Shown: positions 8,518 through 18,031, numbered from the stretch's first letter. The stretch is DNA of 64,000 nt from JAIQFL01 sp035501495 (GCA_035501495.1 DATJWB010000273.1:1-64000), one strand, 5' to 3'. Numbers and translations: made by a program. The notes: generated from the sequence alone by a model not told the origin.

Positions 8518-9414
8518 GTGAACCGCACTAGGAGCCTGCTGCTGGCTGCGGCCGTCCTTATTTCCGCGGGTTTCGCCAAGGACAAACCCAAGAAAGGCCC
8601 GGACGACATCGGAAACGATGACCCGGGCAAAGGCGTCAACTTCTACTCACTCGAGCGCGAAATCGCTCTCGGCCGGCAGATGGCGCTGGAGGTGGAACGC
8701 GAAGCCCGGCCGGTCTACGACTCGCGGGTCTCGGAGTACATCAACCGGTTGGGGCAGAATCTCGTGCGCAACTCCGACGCCAAGGTTCCGTTCACCATCA
8801 AAGTGCTGGATTCCGACGAAGTGAACGCATTCGCGCTGCCCGGGGGCTTCCTGTTCGTCAACACCGGCCTGATTCTGAGGGCCGAGAACGAAGCCGAACT
8901 GGCCGGGGTGCTGGCCCACGAGATCGCGCACGTGGCCGCGCGCCACGGAACCCGGCAGGCCACCCGCGGCCAGCTCATCAACTATGCCAGTATCCCGCTC
9001 ATCTTCATGGGCGGCTGGGCGGGATATGCCATCCGCCAGGCGGCGCAACTCGCGGTGCCGCTCGGATTCCTGAAATTCTCCCGCGGCATGGAAACGGAGG
9101 CGGACCACCTGGGGCTGGCCTATCTTTACAAGAGCGGCTACGACCCGATCGCCTTCGTGGACTTCTTCGAACGGATCCAAACCATCGAGAAGAAAAAGCC
9201 GGGCTCGATCGCGCGCGCATTTTCGAGCCATCCCATGACCAACGACCGGATTCATCACGCGCAGAAGGAAATCCAGACCGAGCTGCAGCCTCAGACGCAG
9301 TACGTGCTGGATACCTCGGAGTTCCACGATGTACGGGAAAGGTTGGAGAGGATGGAGCAGCGCCGCCGGGGCAACGAAGATCTCTTCCTGCCTGTGTTGC
9401 GGCGAAGGAATTGA
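8518..9414 (+). CDS. Exported M48-family metalloprotease (BepA/Oma1-like)
   Basis: 298 residues from a GTG at 8518 with AAGGGG upstream; an in-frame TTG at 8494 is less likely. It begins with a signal peptide (NRTRSLLLAAAVLISAGFA). The zinc-binding HEIAH motif is at residues 134-138, with the third-ligand region METEADHLGLAYL about 60 residues later and SSHPMTNDRI beyond. This is the layout of periplasmic M48 peptidases involved in outer-membrane protein quality control such as BepA. No TPR tail is present, so it is shorter than BepA. A GNAT gene starts 13 nt downstream. Confidence 0.88.
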   Translation: MNRTRSLLLAAAVLISAGFAKDKPKKGPDDIGNDDPGKGVNFYSLEREIALGRQMALEVEREARPVYDSRVSEYINRLGQNLVRNSDAKVPFTIKVLDSDEVNAFALPGGFLFVNTGLILRAENEAELAGVLAHEIAHVAARHGTRQATRGQLINYASIPLIFMGGWAGYAIRQAAQLAVPLGFLKFSRGMETEADHLGLAYLYKSGYDPIAFVDFFERIQTIEKKKPGSIARAFSSHPMTNDRIHHAQKEIQTELQPQTQYVLDTSEFHDVRERLERMEQRRRGNEDLFLPVLRRRN

Positions 9415-9427
9415 CCGGCCGCGCTTC

Positions 9428-9895
9428 ATGGGAGAGATTCGGATCCGCCCCGCAACCTGGCACGACCTGCCGCACATTCTGCACCATCGCAGGGCCATGT
9501 TCGCGGAAATGGGCTGCCCGGATGAGGAAGCGCTCGATCGCATGCAAAGCGCCGCCGAACAGTACATGCGGGTCGCCCTGCCCAACGGCACCTATCAGGC
9601 ATGGATGGCCGAAGCCGACACCGCTCAGGTGATCGGCGGCGGCGGGATCGCCATCGTTCCCTGGCCCGGGTCTCCCGATTTTCCGGCAGCCCGCCGGGGC
9701 TGGATTCTCGGCATTTACACGGAACCGCCGTTCCGCCGCCAGGGAGTCGCGCGGCAGATCATGGACACCATTGTGGAATGGTGTCGCGCCGAAGGCTTCG
9801 CGCACGTCTCGCTGCACGCCAGCCAGCATGGGCGGCAGCTCTACGAGACCATGGGATTCCAGCCCACCAATGAAATGCGCCTGTACCTGAAGTGA
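9428..9895 (+). CDS. GNAT-family N-acetyltransferase
   Basis: 155 residues. The acetyl-CoA binding segment is RGWILGIYTEPPFRRQGVAR (Q/RxxGxG/A type), followed by the C-terminal SLHASQHGRQLYETMGFQPT typical of the fold. The N-terminus IRIRPATWHDLPHI is the usual first strand. Substrate unknown. It begins 13 nt after the M48 protease, and its TGA overlaps the ATG of the acyltransferase (TGATG), so the three are probably one transcript. Confidence 0.85.
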   Translation: MGEIRIRPATWHDLPHILHHRRAMFAEMGCPDEEALDRMQSAAEQYMRVALPNGTYQAWMAEADTAQVIGGGGIAIVPWPGSPDFPAARRGWILGIYTEPPFRRQGVARQIMDTIVEWCRAEGFAHVSLHASQHGRQLYETMGFQPTNEMRLYLK

Positions 9896-11010
9896 TGGCC
9901 GGCTGCTACAATCGGCTCATCGCACCCGAGCCTCGATCAGTCCTTGCCGCTTCTCGAAAGCCCGCTGCCGCGCACCTTGCCGCGTTGACCGGTTTGCGCT
10001 TCCTGCTGGCGCTCTGGGTCATCCTCTTTCACTTGACCGCCCCCGGCGATATGCTCGGAGCGGCGGCGCAGCGGCTGCCCGCCGCGCTTTACGGCGTCAT
10101 CCGAGGAGGCTACCTCGCCGTGACCACGTTCTTCGTGCTCTCCGGCTTCGTGCTCTCCCGAAGTTATGCCGCCACCCGCTGGACGGGGAAGAGCCTGCTG
10201 CGCTACGGTGTGGGGCGCTTCGCGCGGGTCTATCCGGTGTACCTGTTGAGTCTCGCGGTCGTGAGCCCCTTCATCCTGTGGGACAGCACGCCGCGCAAAG
10301 TGTCCCTGGTGGCGGCCTACGGCTTTCTGCTGCAAGGCTGGATGGGCAACCTGCCGGTGGGCTGGAACACGCCCGCGTGGTCGCTGTCGTGCGAGATTTT
10401 CTTTTACCTCCTGTTTCCGCTGGCAGCCGTCTGCCTGCAGAGGGCCAACTGGCTGGCCACCCTGGCCGCCGCGGCCGGCGCCTGCTGTCTCACTCGCTGG
10501 CTCTGGGCCCTGGGCGTCTCCGACGGGATCAAGCCGCTGATTCACTTCTCCGATTTTCTGATGGGAATCGCCGCCTCCCGCGCTTACGATCTGCTTCTCG
10601 AGTCGCGCCGCCGCCCGCACGGCGCGTGGTTCTATGTGCCTGCCGGAATCCTGGGCGCCGCGCTCATCGCATTCCCGGGCGTGCTGCCGGCGCACGTCGA
10701 TCTCAACAGCGCATTGCGCCCGTTGAACGCTCTGCTATTGATTGGCTTCGCGCTGGGAGGCGGGCCGGCAGGCCGCGCGCTGTCGTCTCCCCTGGCGGTC
10801 TATCTCGGCAAGTCCAGCTACGCGATGTATATCCTGCATGTGCCGATCCTTTGGTGGTTGCCGCGGTGGCACTTGCCGTGGTCCGGCGAGGTCTCGGCGG
10901 CGGCTTACGTCAGCCTGGTGATTGCGGCTTCGGCGTGGGTCTACTGCTTCGTCGAGGAGCCGGCCAACCGCTACCTGCGGTCACGCCTCGATACTGCCCT
11001 TCAATCCTAA
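9895..11010 (+). CDS. Acyltransferase-3 family membrane protein (OafA/YrhL-like)
   Basis: 371 residues with about ten hydrophobic segments. The family hallmarks are visible: AALTGLRFLLALWVILFH at residues 30-50 with the conserved R and H, FFVLSGFVLSRSY, and WSLSCEIFFYLLFP near the middle. It ends YAMYILHVPILWW and a basic tail. Members transfer acetyl or other acyl groups to extracytoplasmic sugars or lipids. The ATG overlaps the preceding GNAT stop; a GTG one codon earlier is possible. The last 30 nt overlap the convergent HD-domain gene. Confidence 0.85.
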   Translation: MAGCYNRLIAPEPRSVLAASRKPAAAHLAALTGLRFLLALWVILFHLTAPGDMLGAAAQRLPAALYGVIRGGYLAVTTFFVLSGFVLSRSYAATRWTGKSLLRYGVGRFARVYPVYLLSLAVVSPFILWDSTPRKVSLVAAYGFLLQGWMGNLPVGWNTPAWSLSCEIFFYLLFPLAAVCLQRANWLATLAAAAGACCLTRWLWALGVSDGIKPLIHFSDFLMGIAASRAYDLLLESRRRPHGAWFYVPAGILGAALIAFPGVLPAHVDLNSALRPLNALLLIGFALGGGPAGRALSSPLAVYLGKSSYAMYILHVPILWWLPRWHLPWSGEVSAAAYVSLVIAASAWVYCFVEEPANRYLRSRLDTALQS

Positions 11011-11553
11011 TTCTTCGGCGCGTCCTTGCATGGCCTTCACGCAGAAGTCTACGTGCTCGTCGAGCGGAATGCCCAGTTCCTGCGCGCCGTCCACGATGTC
11101 CTGCCGGTTCACCGACCGCGCGAATGCCTTGTCCTTCATCTTCCTCTTTACGGAACTGACGTCCACTTCGAGGACGCTGCGGTGCGGCTTCACGTAGGAG
11201 ATCGCGGTAATGAATCCGGCCAGCTCGTCGCATGCGTACAGAGTCTTCTCCAGCGGCGTGTGCCGCGGCACGCCGGTATGGTTGGCGTGCGACAGGATCG
11301 CGCGGCGGATCTCGTCGTCCACGCCGCGCTCCGACAGAATCGCCTCGCCCTTCTGCGGGTGCTCTTCCAAGGTCGGGTGAATCTCCCAGTCGAAATCGTG
11401 CAGCAGCGCGGTCACCGACCACTTGAGTTCGTCCTCACCCAGCTTCCGGGCGTACGCCGCGACGCACGTCTCTACGGCCAGCGCGTGCTTGCGCAACCCG
11501 TCGGACTTCGTGAACTCGCAGAGAATCTCCCAGGCCTGTTCCCGATTGAGCAT
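10981..11553 (-). CDS. HD-domain phosphohydrolase-like protein
   Basis: 190 residues. The HD motif is LLHDFDWEIHP (HD at about residues 51-52), with the preceding helix histidine in LRKHALAVE and the later ILSHANHTGV contributing metal ligands. Small HD proteins of this type hydrolyse phosphate esters or nucleotides; the substrate is not predictable here. The ATG at 11553 is 6 nt downstream of the Rsm22-like stop on the same strand, so co-transcription is likely. The 3' end overlaps the convergent acyltransferase by 30 nt. Confidence 0.82.
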   Translation of the reverse strand: MLNREQAWEILCEFTKSDGLRKHALAVETCVAAYARKLGEDELKWSVTALLHDFDWEIHPTLEEHPQKGEAILSERGVDDEIRRAILSHANHTGVPRHTPLEKTLYACDELAGFITAISYVKPHRSVLEVDVSSVKRKMKDKAFARSVNRQDIVDGAQELGIPLDEHVDFCVKAMQGRAEELGLKGSIEA

Positions 11554-11559
11554 AAGAAA

Positions 11560-12480
11560 TCATGATACCGTGCCCCAGGCATCGCCCCAACCCGCCTTGC
11601 GGGCACGGCGGAAGGCCTCCCGGTCGCGGCGCGTTACGCGCTCGGTCCGGAGCCTCCCGGCGCTGCAGGTCTCCAGCACGATGAGTCCGGGCTCCTGTTT
11701 GGGGCGGCGGACGATGCGTCCGGAAGGCAGGCCCACTTCCTCTCGCGCCAGCGCCACGTAGCTGTACTTTTCGTCTTCGTAGCCCAATGCGCCGTCCTTC
11801 ATCCGCCGGTGGAGTGAGGATCGTTCGACTCGCGCCGCGAAATGGCACCAGTCGTCATCGGGCACCGGACAGGGACTCTCGGCTGGGCACGGTGCGAGCA
11901 TGTGAGCGCCGATGGAGAGTAGTTCGTCCCGAATGCCCCGGATGAGCGCGAAGCCTCGCGGCGTCCCCGGTTCGATCGCCACCATCGCCACCTGCGCGGA
12001 CTGCCACAAACCTTTCGACAGCGGCTCGCGGATCTCACCCAGGGAATAAGCGGCAATCACCAGGTCGTGAGCGGGCAGGGGAAGATGCAGCATGGGTTGA
12101 ATTGCAGCATCCGGAACCAGCAACCGGGCCACCTCGGCGAACGACGCATCCCGCTCCACCATCGTGATGCCTGCACCGGGAAACCAGACGTGGGCAGCCA
12201 GCGAAGCGGCGCCCGTGCCGGCGCCGATATCGAGCACGCTCGCGACGCCCCTGGATCCCAATCGCCTGCGGACTTCGCGCAGCACGGCATACGCGGCGGC
12301 GTAGGTTGCCGGCATGCGCGTCACCAGGTATGCCGCCGTTCGCTCGGCGTCGGACAGGTGGGCCGCGGACCCCTCGCGATAGCTCTCCGACATCGCCGTC
12401 GCGGCCCGCTTGAGGGCGGCGAACCCCACCGATTCCGCGCGCTCCTCGATCAGGCGCCTGACGTCTGGCGGCAATTGCAT
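11560..12480 (-). CDS. Rsm22-like ribosome-associated methyltransferase-fold protein
   Basis: 306 residues. It has a SAM-binding core (SVLDIGAGTGAASLAAH; AAYSLGEI) and the cysteine-bearing block APCPAESPCPVPDDDWCHF near residues 195-215, followed by EDEKYSYVAL. That combination is characteristic of the Rsm22/METTL17 family tied to small-subunit assembly; eukaryotic members are reported to bind an iron-sulfur cluster through these cysteines. Catalytic activity is uncertain for the family. It is upstream of the HD gene by 6 nt. Confidence 0.83.
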   Translation of the reverse strand: MQLPPDVRRLIEERAESVGFAALKRAATAMSESYREGSAAHLSDAERTAAYLVTRMPATYAAAYAVLREVRRRLGSRGVASVLDIGAGTGAASLAAHVWFPGAGITMVERDASFAEVARLLVPDAAIQPMLHLPLPAHDLVIAAYSLGEIREPLSKGLWQSAQVAMVAIEPGTPRGFALIRGIRDELLSIGAHMLAPCPAESPCPVPDDDWCHFAARVERSSLHRRMKDGALGYEDEKYSYVALAREEVGLPSGRIVRRPKQEPGLIVLETCSAGRLRTERVTRRDREAFRRARKAGWGDAWGTVS

Positions 12481-12575
12481 TTCTGTCTGGGATAGGCCTC
12501 CGCTCCAGAGTAACGCCGCGAGGCACTATGAGCGGCATATAATGATCGCAAGGTCTGAAATTGCCGGAAAGCCCC

Positions 12576-14339
12576 ATGCGCGCCGCGCCACTAGCCTTCC
12601 TCGTTTCGATCGTGCTTCCCGCGATCGCGGCGTCGCAAAACCTGATCATTAACAATCTCCGCGGCCAGACCATCGCCTACGAGATACCCGAGTCGGAAGG
12701 ACGTGCGGTGGCCATCCACTACATCGAGCAGATTCGCGATCGATTCCTCCCGAGGGTGGAGATTGTGGATGCCACCAGGATGGATGATGCCTCGCTCCGC
12801 GCGAAGCTTAAAGGCACGCTGATGCTGTACACGATTCTCAGCGAGAACTCGAGACTATTGCGCCTGGCAGCCCAGCCGCTGCCCTTTCGAATCGAGGGCG
12901 GAACGATGCACTGGGCGGACCTCAGCGCGCCGGCGAGAGATTTGCGTGTAGTGTTCGTCGGCCGGCATCCCTACGGCGACGGATACTCGGTGGTCTACGC
13001 GGCAGGTTCCAATGCGCTCCTGGCGCGGGCCAACGACGTCTTTCACGGTGCCTGCTCGTTTCACATTTTCGAAGGCGCCGAAGGCCGATTGCTGCGGGAG
13101 GGATTCTATGACAAGACCTTCTCCCTCAAACCCGACCGCCTCAGCCTGGAAGATGCCAACGCGGATGTCCGAGAGTTCTTTCTCACGCTCGAGAAAAATC
13201 ATCCCCACCTCCTGGCCAAGGTGACGAAGAAGGATTACGAGGACCTCAAGCAGCGGACCGCGAGGGAAGTGAAAGCGCGGATGGGTCCGGACGGGAAGAT
13301 CGGCATCGAGGATCTGGCGTATTCGCTGTCGTATGCCGCCGCCTTCTTCCAGGACGGCCACACTACCATCCGCTGGGGCCAACCGGTTTTGAACCAGAAC
13401 ACCACCCGGGGCAAGCGTTTTCCACCCTTCTGGCTCGATTCGGAGAACGGCCGCCTGTTTGTGGTGTCCTCCAACGATCCTGCGCTCAACGGAACGGAGA
13501 TCCTGGAAGTGAATGGACGCCCCGCGGCCGATTTCCTGAAGCCCGCGCTCGATCGCATCTCGGCGGAAACCCGCACTTACCGTACCGCGATTTTCGTCTT
13601 GAACCAGGCTTTCTGGTATTACCTGACCAACGTTTTTAGCGACGAGACTGATTCGCTCAAGGTCCGTGCGATCGGCGGCCAGACGCGCGAGCAGGTAGTG
13701 CGCACCGTCGATTTTGCCGATTTCCAAAAGCTCGCTCGCCCGCGAAAACCCTCGCCGAGGACGCAACTGGATTTCTTCGACGATGGCCGGATCGCCAGGC
13801 TCGTGATTCCGGCCTTGGTTTACGGAGCTGATCGAAAGAAATCGGAGGAGGTTTTCGATAAAGCGTTCGATCAAATCAAGGAACGCCAGTCGTCTGATCT
13901 GATCATCGACATTCGGGGAAACAGCGGCGGCGACTCCCGTATGGGCGATTACGTCCTGCGGTTTGTCCACGCAGGTCTGGCCGGCAAGCCGGAGTCGTTC
14001 TTCGCGGGAAACACCTACATGCTGACGGACCATTACGTGTTTTCGTCCGCGGTGATGTTTGCCGACGCGTTTCGCGACTACCGCGCCGGAACGCTCATCG
14101 GGTACGAGACCGGAGGCACGCCCAGCCACTACGGCTACCCGCGTTCCTTCAGGCTGAAGAATAGCGGGATCGAACTGGGTGTATCGCGGACGCATTTCAA
14201 CGCCCCGAAACCGAGGCCTGGGGACGACCGGCACGGCGTGCTGCCGGATGTCCCGGTGACTCGCGAGCTACTCGTCCCGTACCAAGGCGAAGCAGACCCC
14301 GTGTTGTCCTTTACGTTGGCGTACATCCGCAAAAAGTAG
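12576..14339 (+). CDS. Exported S41-like (C-terminal processing type) peptidase
   Basis: 587 residues beginning with a signal peptide (MRAAPLAFLVSIVLPAIAAS); the ATG at 12576 is preferred to the TTG at 12561. The N-terminal 180 residues match nothing I recognise. From about 190 there is a tail-specific protease-like region: AFFQDGHTTIRWG, a PDZ-like stretch (NDPALNGTEILEVNGRPAAD), then SDLIIDIRGNSGGDSRMGDY and HYVFSSAVMFADAFRDY, where S490/S491 is in the position of the catalytic serine, and GTLIGYETGGTPSHYG. The family cleaves exported proteins. Not in an operon; a repeat follows the stop. Confidence 0.75.
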   Translation: MRAAPLAFLVSIVLPAIAASQNLIINNLRGQTIAYEIPESEGRAVAIHYIEQIRDRFLPRVEIVDATRMDDASLRAKLKGTLMLYTILSENSRLLRLAAQPLPFRIEGGTMHWADLSAPARDLRVVFVGRHPYGDGYSVVYAAGSNALLARANDVFHGACSFHIFEGAEGRLLREGFYDKTFSLKPDRLSLEDANADVREFFLTLEKNHPHLLAKVTKKDYEDLKQRTAREVKARMGPDGKIGIEDLAYSLSYAAAFFQDGHTTIRWGQPVLNQNTTRGKRFPPFWLDSENGRLFVVSSNDPALNGTEILEVNGRPAADFLKPALDRISAETRTYRTAIFVLNQAFWYYLTNVFSDETDSLKVRAIGGQTREQVVRTVDFADFQKLARPRKPSPRTQLDFFDDGRIARLVIPALVYGADRKKSEEVFDKAFDQIKERQSSDLIIDIRGNSGGDSRMGDYVLRFVHAGLAGKPESFFAGNTYMLTDHYVFSSAVMFADAFRDYRAGTLIGYETGGTPSHYGYPRSFRLKNSGIELGVSRTHFNAPKPRPGDDRHGVLPDVPVTRELLVPYQGEADPVLSFTLAYIRKK

Positions 14340-14353
14340 GCAGCGGTGTTGAC

Positions 14354-14498
14354 TCAGGCAGTCCTGCCTGTACCCACGGGCCCCGCCGACCCACCGAAAT
14401 CCGTGAAAACCGGCTCGCCGAACGGTGTGGCGCAGGCACTCGTGCCTGGCGCGTCCCGACTCATCGGGACGATTGTCGGGCGTGCACAGTGTCGCTGG
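14354..14498 (+). repeat. Repeat copy (hairpin 1, beta, alpha, gamma)
   Basis: CAGGCA-GTCC-TGCCTG at 14355-14370, beta-like GGCCCCGCCGACCCACCGAA, GTGGCGCAGGCACTCGTGCC, hairpin 2 at 14453-14470 (stem GTCCCGA, loop CTCA), then gamma GTCGGGCGTGCACAGTG to 14492. No T-run follows the hairpin here. It fills the convergent gap between the S41 gene and the dehydrogenase gene. Confidence 0.85.
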
Positions 14499-14547
14499 CT
14501 GCCAAAAGGCAGGCATTCGTGCCAGGCATTCGTGCCCGCGCCCACAT

Positions 14548-15414
14548 CTACAGCCCGGCGTTGCGCTCCACCACCCGCAGAATGCTCGACCAGTCAAGAT
14601 CCCCCTGCCCCTGGGCCAACGCCGCCAGCATGTGGTCGCGAATCAGCGAGGCGAAGGGCATGGGCGAAGCGCATTCCTGCGCGGTCTCCAGCACCAGTCG
14701 AACGTCCTTGAGACCCAGCGTCAAGGCGAAGCCGGCCGGATCGAACTGGTGGTCGGCCAGGATGCGGCCGTAGCTGGCATAGACTGGCGACGCGAACAGC
14801 GCACTCATCGTATCCAGGAAGAGATGCGGGTCAACCCCTGCCTTGCGCATGGTCGTGAAGGCCTCGGCGAAGGTCTCGAGCATGCTGGCGATCATGAAAT
14901 TGCCGCACAGCTTCAGCGCATTCGCCTGCCACGGCTCGGAGCCTGCGACAAATGTCTGGCGTCCGATCGCATCGAATACCGGCCGGCAGCGCTCGATGAG
15001 TTCCGCCGGTCCGCCGGCAACCACCACCAGCTTCTTCGCGGCTGCAGCTTCCGGCCGGCCAAATACAGGAGCGCTCAGGTAGCCTTGATGGCGGGCGGCG
15101 TGCGCGGCGGCGAGACGGCGGGCCATCGCGGTGCTGATCGTACTGCACGAGATGTGGATAGCGTTCGAGGAAGCGATGCCGCCGGTGCCGAAGACCATCT
15201 CTTCCACCGCCCGATCGTCGGACAGCATGGTCAACGCTGCCTCGCATTCGTTGCACGCCTCCGCGGGTGTGCCGGCGACTCGCGCGCCATCGGCGGCAAG
15301 GGCCTCGGCTTTCTGGCGGGTGCGGTTGTACACGGTCACCTGATGGCCTCCACGCAGCAGATTGCGCGCCATCGCCGAACCCATGTGGCCCAGTCCAAGA
15401 AAGGCAAGCTTCAT
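14548..15414 (-). CDS. Beta-hydroxyacid dehydrogenase family NAD(P)-dependent oxidoreductase
   Basis: 288 residues with the full signature of the 3-hydroxyisobutyrate dehydrogenase/glyoxylate reductase family: LAFLGLGHMGSAMARNLL (dinucleotide motif), VYNRTRQKAE, ISCSTIS, GYLSAPVFGRPEAAAAKKL (substrate loop) and NALKLCGNFMIASMLE with the catalytic Lys near residue 170. The asparagine after the Rossmann strand (VYNRT) suggests NADP preference, as seen in relatives. Substrate unknown (hydroxyisobutyrate, tartronate semialdehyde or a GLYR1-like role). Monocistronic. Confidence 0.87.
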   Translation of the reverse strand: MKLAFLGLGHMGSAMARNLLRGGHQVTVYNRTRQKAEALAADGARVAGTPAEACNECEAALTMLSDDRAVEEMVFGTGGIASSNAIHISCSTISTAMARRLAAAHAARHQGYLSAPVFGRPEAAAAKKLVVVAGGPAELIERCRPVFDAIGRQTFVAGSEPWQANALKLCGNFMIASMLETFAEAFTTMRKAGVDPHLFLDTMSALFASPVYASYGRILADHQFDPAGFALTLGLKDVRLVLETAQECASPMPFASLIRDHMLAALAQGQGDLDWSSILRVVERNAGL

Positions 15415-15480
15415 GGCATCATTCTCGCCTAAGTGCGAACGGGCCTGCCACGCGTTCCCCAGCCACTATACTGAGGAACG

Positions 15481-16482
15481 ATGAAGCTCGTCACGATATG
15501 CCTGCTGGCGGTAGCCGCTTTCGGCCAAACGTGGACCGCTCAAACGAGCGGGACCAAGGCCTCGCTGCGCGGCGTCAGCGCGGTCAGCGCGCGCGAGGTG
15601 TGGGCCAGTGGCACGGGCGGCACGTATCTGAAGACTGCCGATGGCGGCGCCACCTGGACGGCCCGGCAGGTTCCGGGCGCCGAGACCCTGGACTTCCGCG
15701 ATATCCAGGCGGTGGATGACCGGACCGCCTACCTGCTGAGCAGCGGTCCTGGAGACAAGTCGCAAATCTACAAGACCACCGACGGCGGCGCGCAGTGGAA
15801 GTTGCAGTTCACCAATCCCGACCCCAAGGGCTTCTTCGACGCCATGGCCTTCTGGGACGCCACTCACGGCATCGTGGCGGGAGACCCGGTGGACGGGCAG
15901 TTCGCCGTGCTGACGACCGCGGATGGAGGCGCTCATTGGGAGCGCCGCCCGGCTCCCGCGGCGCTGCCTGACGAAGGCGCGTTTGCGGCCAGCGGTACGT
16001 GCCTGATTGCCTTGGGCAAAGGCGACGCCTGGTTTGCTACTGGCGGCCCCGGCGCCGCGCGAGTTTTCCATACGGGCGATCGCGGCGGGAAATGGACGGT
16101 TGCCGCAACGCCCATCCGCAACGATGGATCGGCGGCAGGAATCTTCTCACTGGCGTTCTCGGATCGGCGTCACGGAGTGGCGGTTGGCGGCGATTACTCC
16201 AAGCCCGACGCTGTCGAACGCAACGTGGCCGTTACTTCCGATGGCGGAAAGACGTGGACCGCGCCCCCCGGAACGCCCCCCAAAGGTTTCCGCTCGGCGG
16301 TGGCATATCTGCCCAAACAGAAGGTGTGGATTGCCGTGGGTACCTCGGGCTCGGATGTCTCCGCCGACGGTGGAAAGAGTTGGAAGCTGTTTGACAGCGG
16401 GGCATTCAACGCCATCAGTTTCGCGTCCGGGGAGGGTTGGGCCGTGGGACCGGGCGGCCGCGTGGCGGCATTCCACTTCTGA
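15481..16482 (+). CDS. Exported YCF48/BNR-repeat beta-propeller protein
   Basis: 333 residues starting with a signal peptide (MKLVTICLLAVAAFGQTWTA); GAGGAACG precedes the ATG. It contains repeated Asp-box-like units with DGG and W (KTADGGATWTA, KTTDGGAQWKL, TTADGGAHWER, TSDGGKTWT, SADGGKSWKL), about five to six blades, as in YCF48/photosystem-II-stability-like and BNR proteins. Such propellers bind partners or sugars; no catalytic residues are evident. It meets the next gene tail to tail with a 7-nt gap. Confidence 0.82.
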   Translation: MKLVTICLLAVAAFGQTWTAQTSGTKASLRGVSAVSAREVWASGTGGTYLKTADGGATWTARQVPGAETLDFRDIQAVDDRTAYLLSSGPGDKSQIYKTTDGGAQWKLQFTNPDPKGFFDAMAFWDATHGIVAGDPVDGQFAVLTTADGGAHWERRPAPAALPDEGAFAASGTCLIALGKGDAWFATGGPGAARVFHTGDRGGKWTVAATPIRNDGSAAGIFSLAFSDRRHGVAVGGDYSKPDAVERNVAVTSDGGKTWTAPPGTPPKGFRSAVAYLPKQKVWIAVGTSGSDVSADGGKSWKLFDSGAFNAISFASGEGWAVGPGGRVAAFHF

Positions 16483-16489
16483 CGAGCGA

Positions 16490-17833
16490 TCAGACTGCCT
16501 TGACTTCGGGGTGAATCCAGGGCTGGCGATAGGGCCGGCGCAACAGGTGGTTGGCTTCCTCGTCGCCGGCAATCACCCCTTTATGCGCATCCCACGCCAG
16601 GGTTCTGCCCAATTGCATGGAGAGGTTCGCCAGGATGCAGCACGACGAGGAGATATAACCCTCCTCGATATCGGCCACGGGGCGGCCGCGGGTGGCGATG
16701 TTGGCCAGGAGGTCCTTCATGTGGCCGCGGATCGCGGGGGCCACATGGCGTTCCAACCGCGCCTCCGTCTTGTCTTCCGGGTATTGCTCCAGCTCATAGG
16801 TGACGTCCTGATGAATGGGTTGGGCGCCCTTGGTGTTGGGAGTGAAGTCGTACCCCATCACGCCCGCTTTTAAGGTGCCCCGTTCCCCGTAAAGCGTCGC
16901 TCCCCACGGATAGTTCGGATCCACAGACGGGCCGAAGCGGCGGTGCTGCCAGACGATGGTGAGATCGTCGTATTCGAACATGGCCGTCTGCGAGTCGGCA
17001 ATGTCGTTCTTGCCGCCCTTGAGAACCCGCAGCCCGCCGAACGAAGAGACGCGCTTCGGCCAGCCCAGGCCCATGAACCAGCGCACCATGTCCAACATGT
17101 GGATGCCCATGTCGCCGATAGTGCCGTTGCCATAGGCCATGTATTGGCGCCAGTTGCGTTGGATCTCCGGGCTATAGGGCATCATGGGGGCGGGCCCTAC
17201 CCAGAAATTCCAGTCGAGCGTCTCGGGCACCGGCTCGGTCTGCGGCTGGCTGGGCCGGCCGCCGCCGTACGAATAGATCTCCACCAGCCCGATGGTTCCG
17301 AGCTTTCCCTCTTTCACCAGGTCGCGCGCCTCGATGAGATGAGGAGTGCTGCGCCGCTGCATACCCACCTGCACCACACGCTGGTATTTGCGCGCGGCGG
17401 CCAGCATCGCCTGTCCCTCGACGATATCCACGCTGATGGGCTTCTGGACGTACATGTCCACGCCGGCTTTGGCGGCCTCGATCATGGGCAGCGCGTGCCA
17501 GTGGTCGGGCGTGGCGATCTCTACCAGGTCGAGGTCTTTCTGTCGGAGCATTTCCCGGTAGTCGGTGAACATCCGGGGCTTCTTCCGGGAAGTTTGGCGC
17601 GTGGCGGCCATCTCGGCGCACTCCGCCATCATCTTCCTGTCCACATCGCACAGAGAGACGATCTCGACAGGCGCCACCTGGACGAGGCGGAAGAGGTCGG
17701 ACTTGCCATACCAGCCACAGCCAATCAGTCCGACGCGTTTCGGAGGCTGCTCGGCGGCTTCGGCGGCATAGCGGCGGGTGGCCGCCAGGGCCAGTCCCGA
17801 AAATCCCGTTTGAACGAACCGGCGACGATTCAT
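16490..17833 (-). CDS. TAT-exported Gfo/Idh/MocA-family oxidoreductase
   Basis: 447 residues. A twin-arginine leader (MNRRRFVQTGFSGLALAATR) indicates folded export with its cofactor. Then RVGLIGCGWYGKSDLFRL (NAD(P) motif), VEIATPDHWHALPMIEAAK, VDMYVQKPISVDIVEGQAM (the EKP-like motif, here QKP) and GNGTIGDMGIHMLDMVRWFMG. Many acidobacterial and Bacteroidota family members are exported glycosidase-like or sugar-oxidising enzymes; the substrate cannot be assigned. GAGGA 8 nt before the ATG supports the start. A repeat lies upstream. Confidence 0.85.
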   Translation of the reverse strand: MNRRRFVQTGFSGLALAATRRYAAEAAEQPPKRVGLIGCGWYGKSDLFRLVQVAPVEIVSLCDVDRKMMAECAEMAATRQTSRKKPRMFTDYREMLRQKDLDLVEIATPDHWHALPMIEAAKAGVDMYVQKPISVDIVEGQAMLAAARKYQRVVQVGMQRRSTPHLIEARDLVKEGKLGTIGLVEIYSYGGGRPSQPQTEPVPETLDWNFWVGPAPMMPYSPEIQRNWRQYMAYGNGTIGDMGIHMLDMVRWFMGLGWPKRVSSFGGLRVLKGGKNDIADSQTAMFEYDDLTIVWQHRRFGPSVDPNYPWGATLYGERGTLKAGVMGYDFTPNTKGAQPIHQDVTYELEQYPEDKTEARLERHVAPAIRGHMKDLLANIATRGRPVADIEEGYISSSCCILANLSMQLGRTLAWDAHKGVIAGDEEANHLLRRPYRQPWIHPEVKAV

Positions 17834-17889
17834 AGGTGAATCCTCGGGGTCCAGTTTACCTGATTTCGTGCCGCGTGCACCCCTGCCCC

Positions 17890-18031
17890 GTACCCACTGG
17901 CCCCGCCGGCCTTCGGGCGCGATGTGGCGCGGGCACTACGTGCCTGTACCCAGGGGCCCCCGCCGGCCCACAGAACTCCATGAAAACCCTTGCGCCATCG
18001 ACGTGCTGGCGAAGGGTTTTTTCGAGGCTGC
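17890..18031 (+). repeat. Repeat copy (alpha fragment, beta, delta)
   Basis: GTACCCACTGGCCCCGCCGG, GTGGCGCGGGCACTACGTGC (hairpin GGCACTACGTGCC), a full beta block at 17951-18000 (CCGGCCCACAGAACTCCATG, then AAAACCCTTGCGCC) and delta (GGCGAAGGGTTTTTTCGAGG) at 18008-18027. Hairpin 2 is absent from this copy. The intergenic stretch 17834-18144 contains nothing else I recognise. Confidence 0.8.
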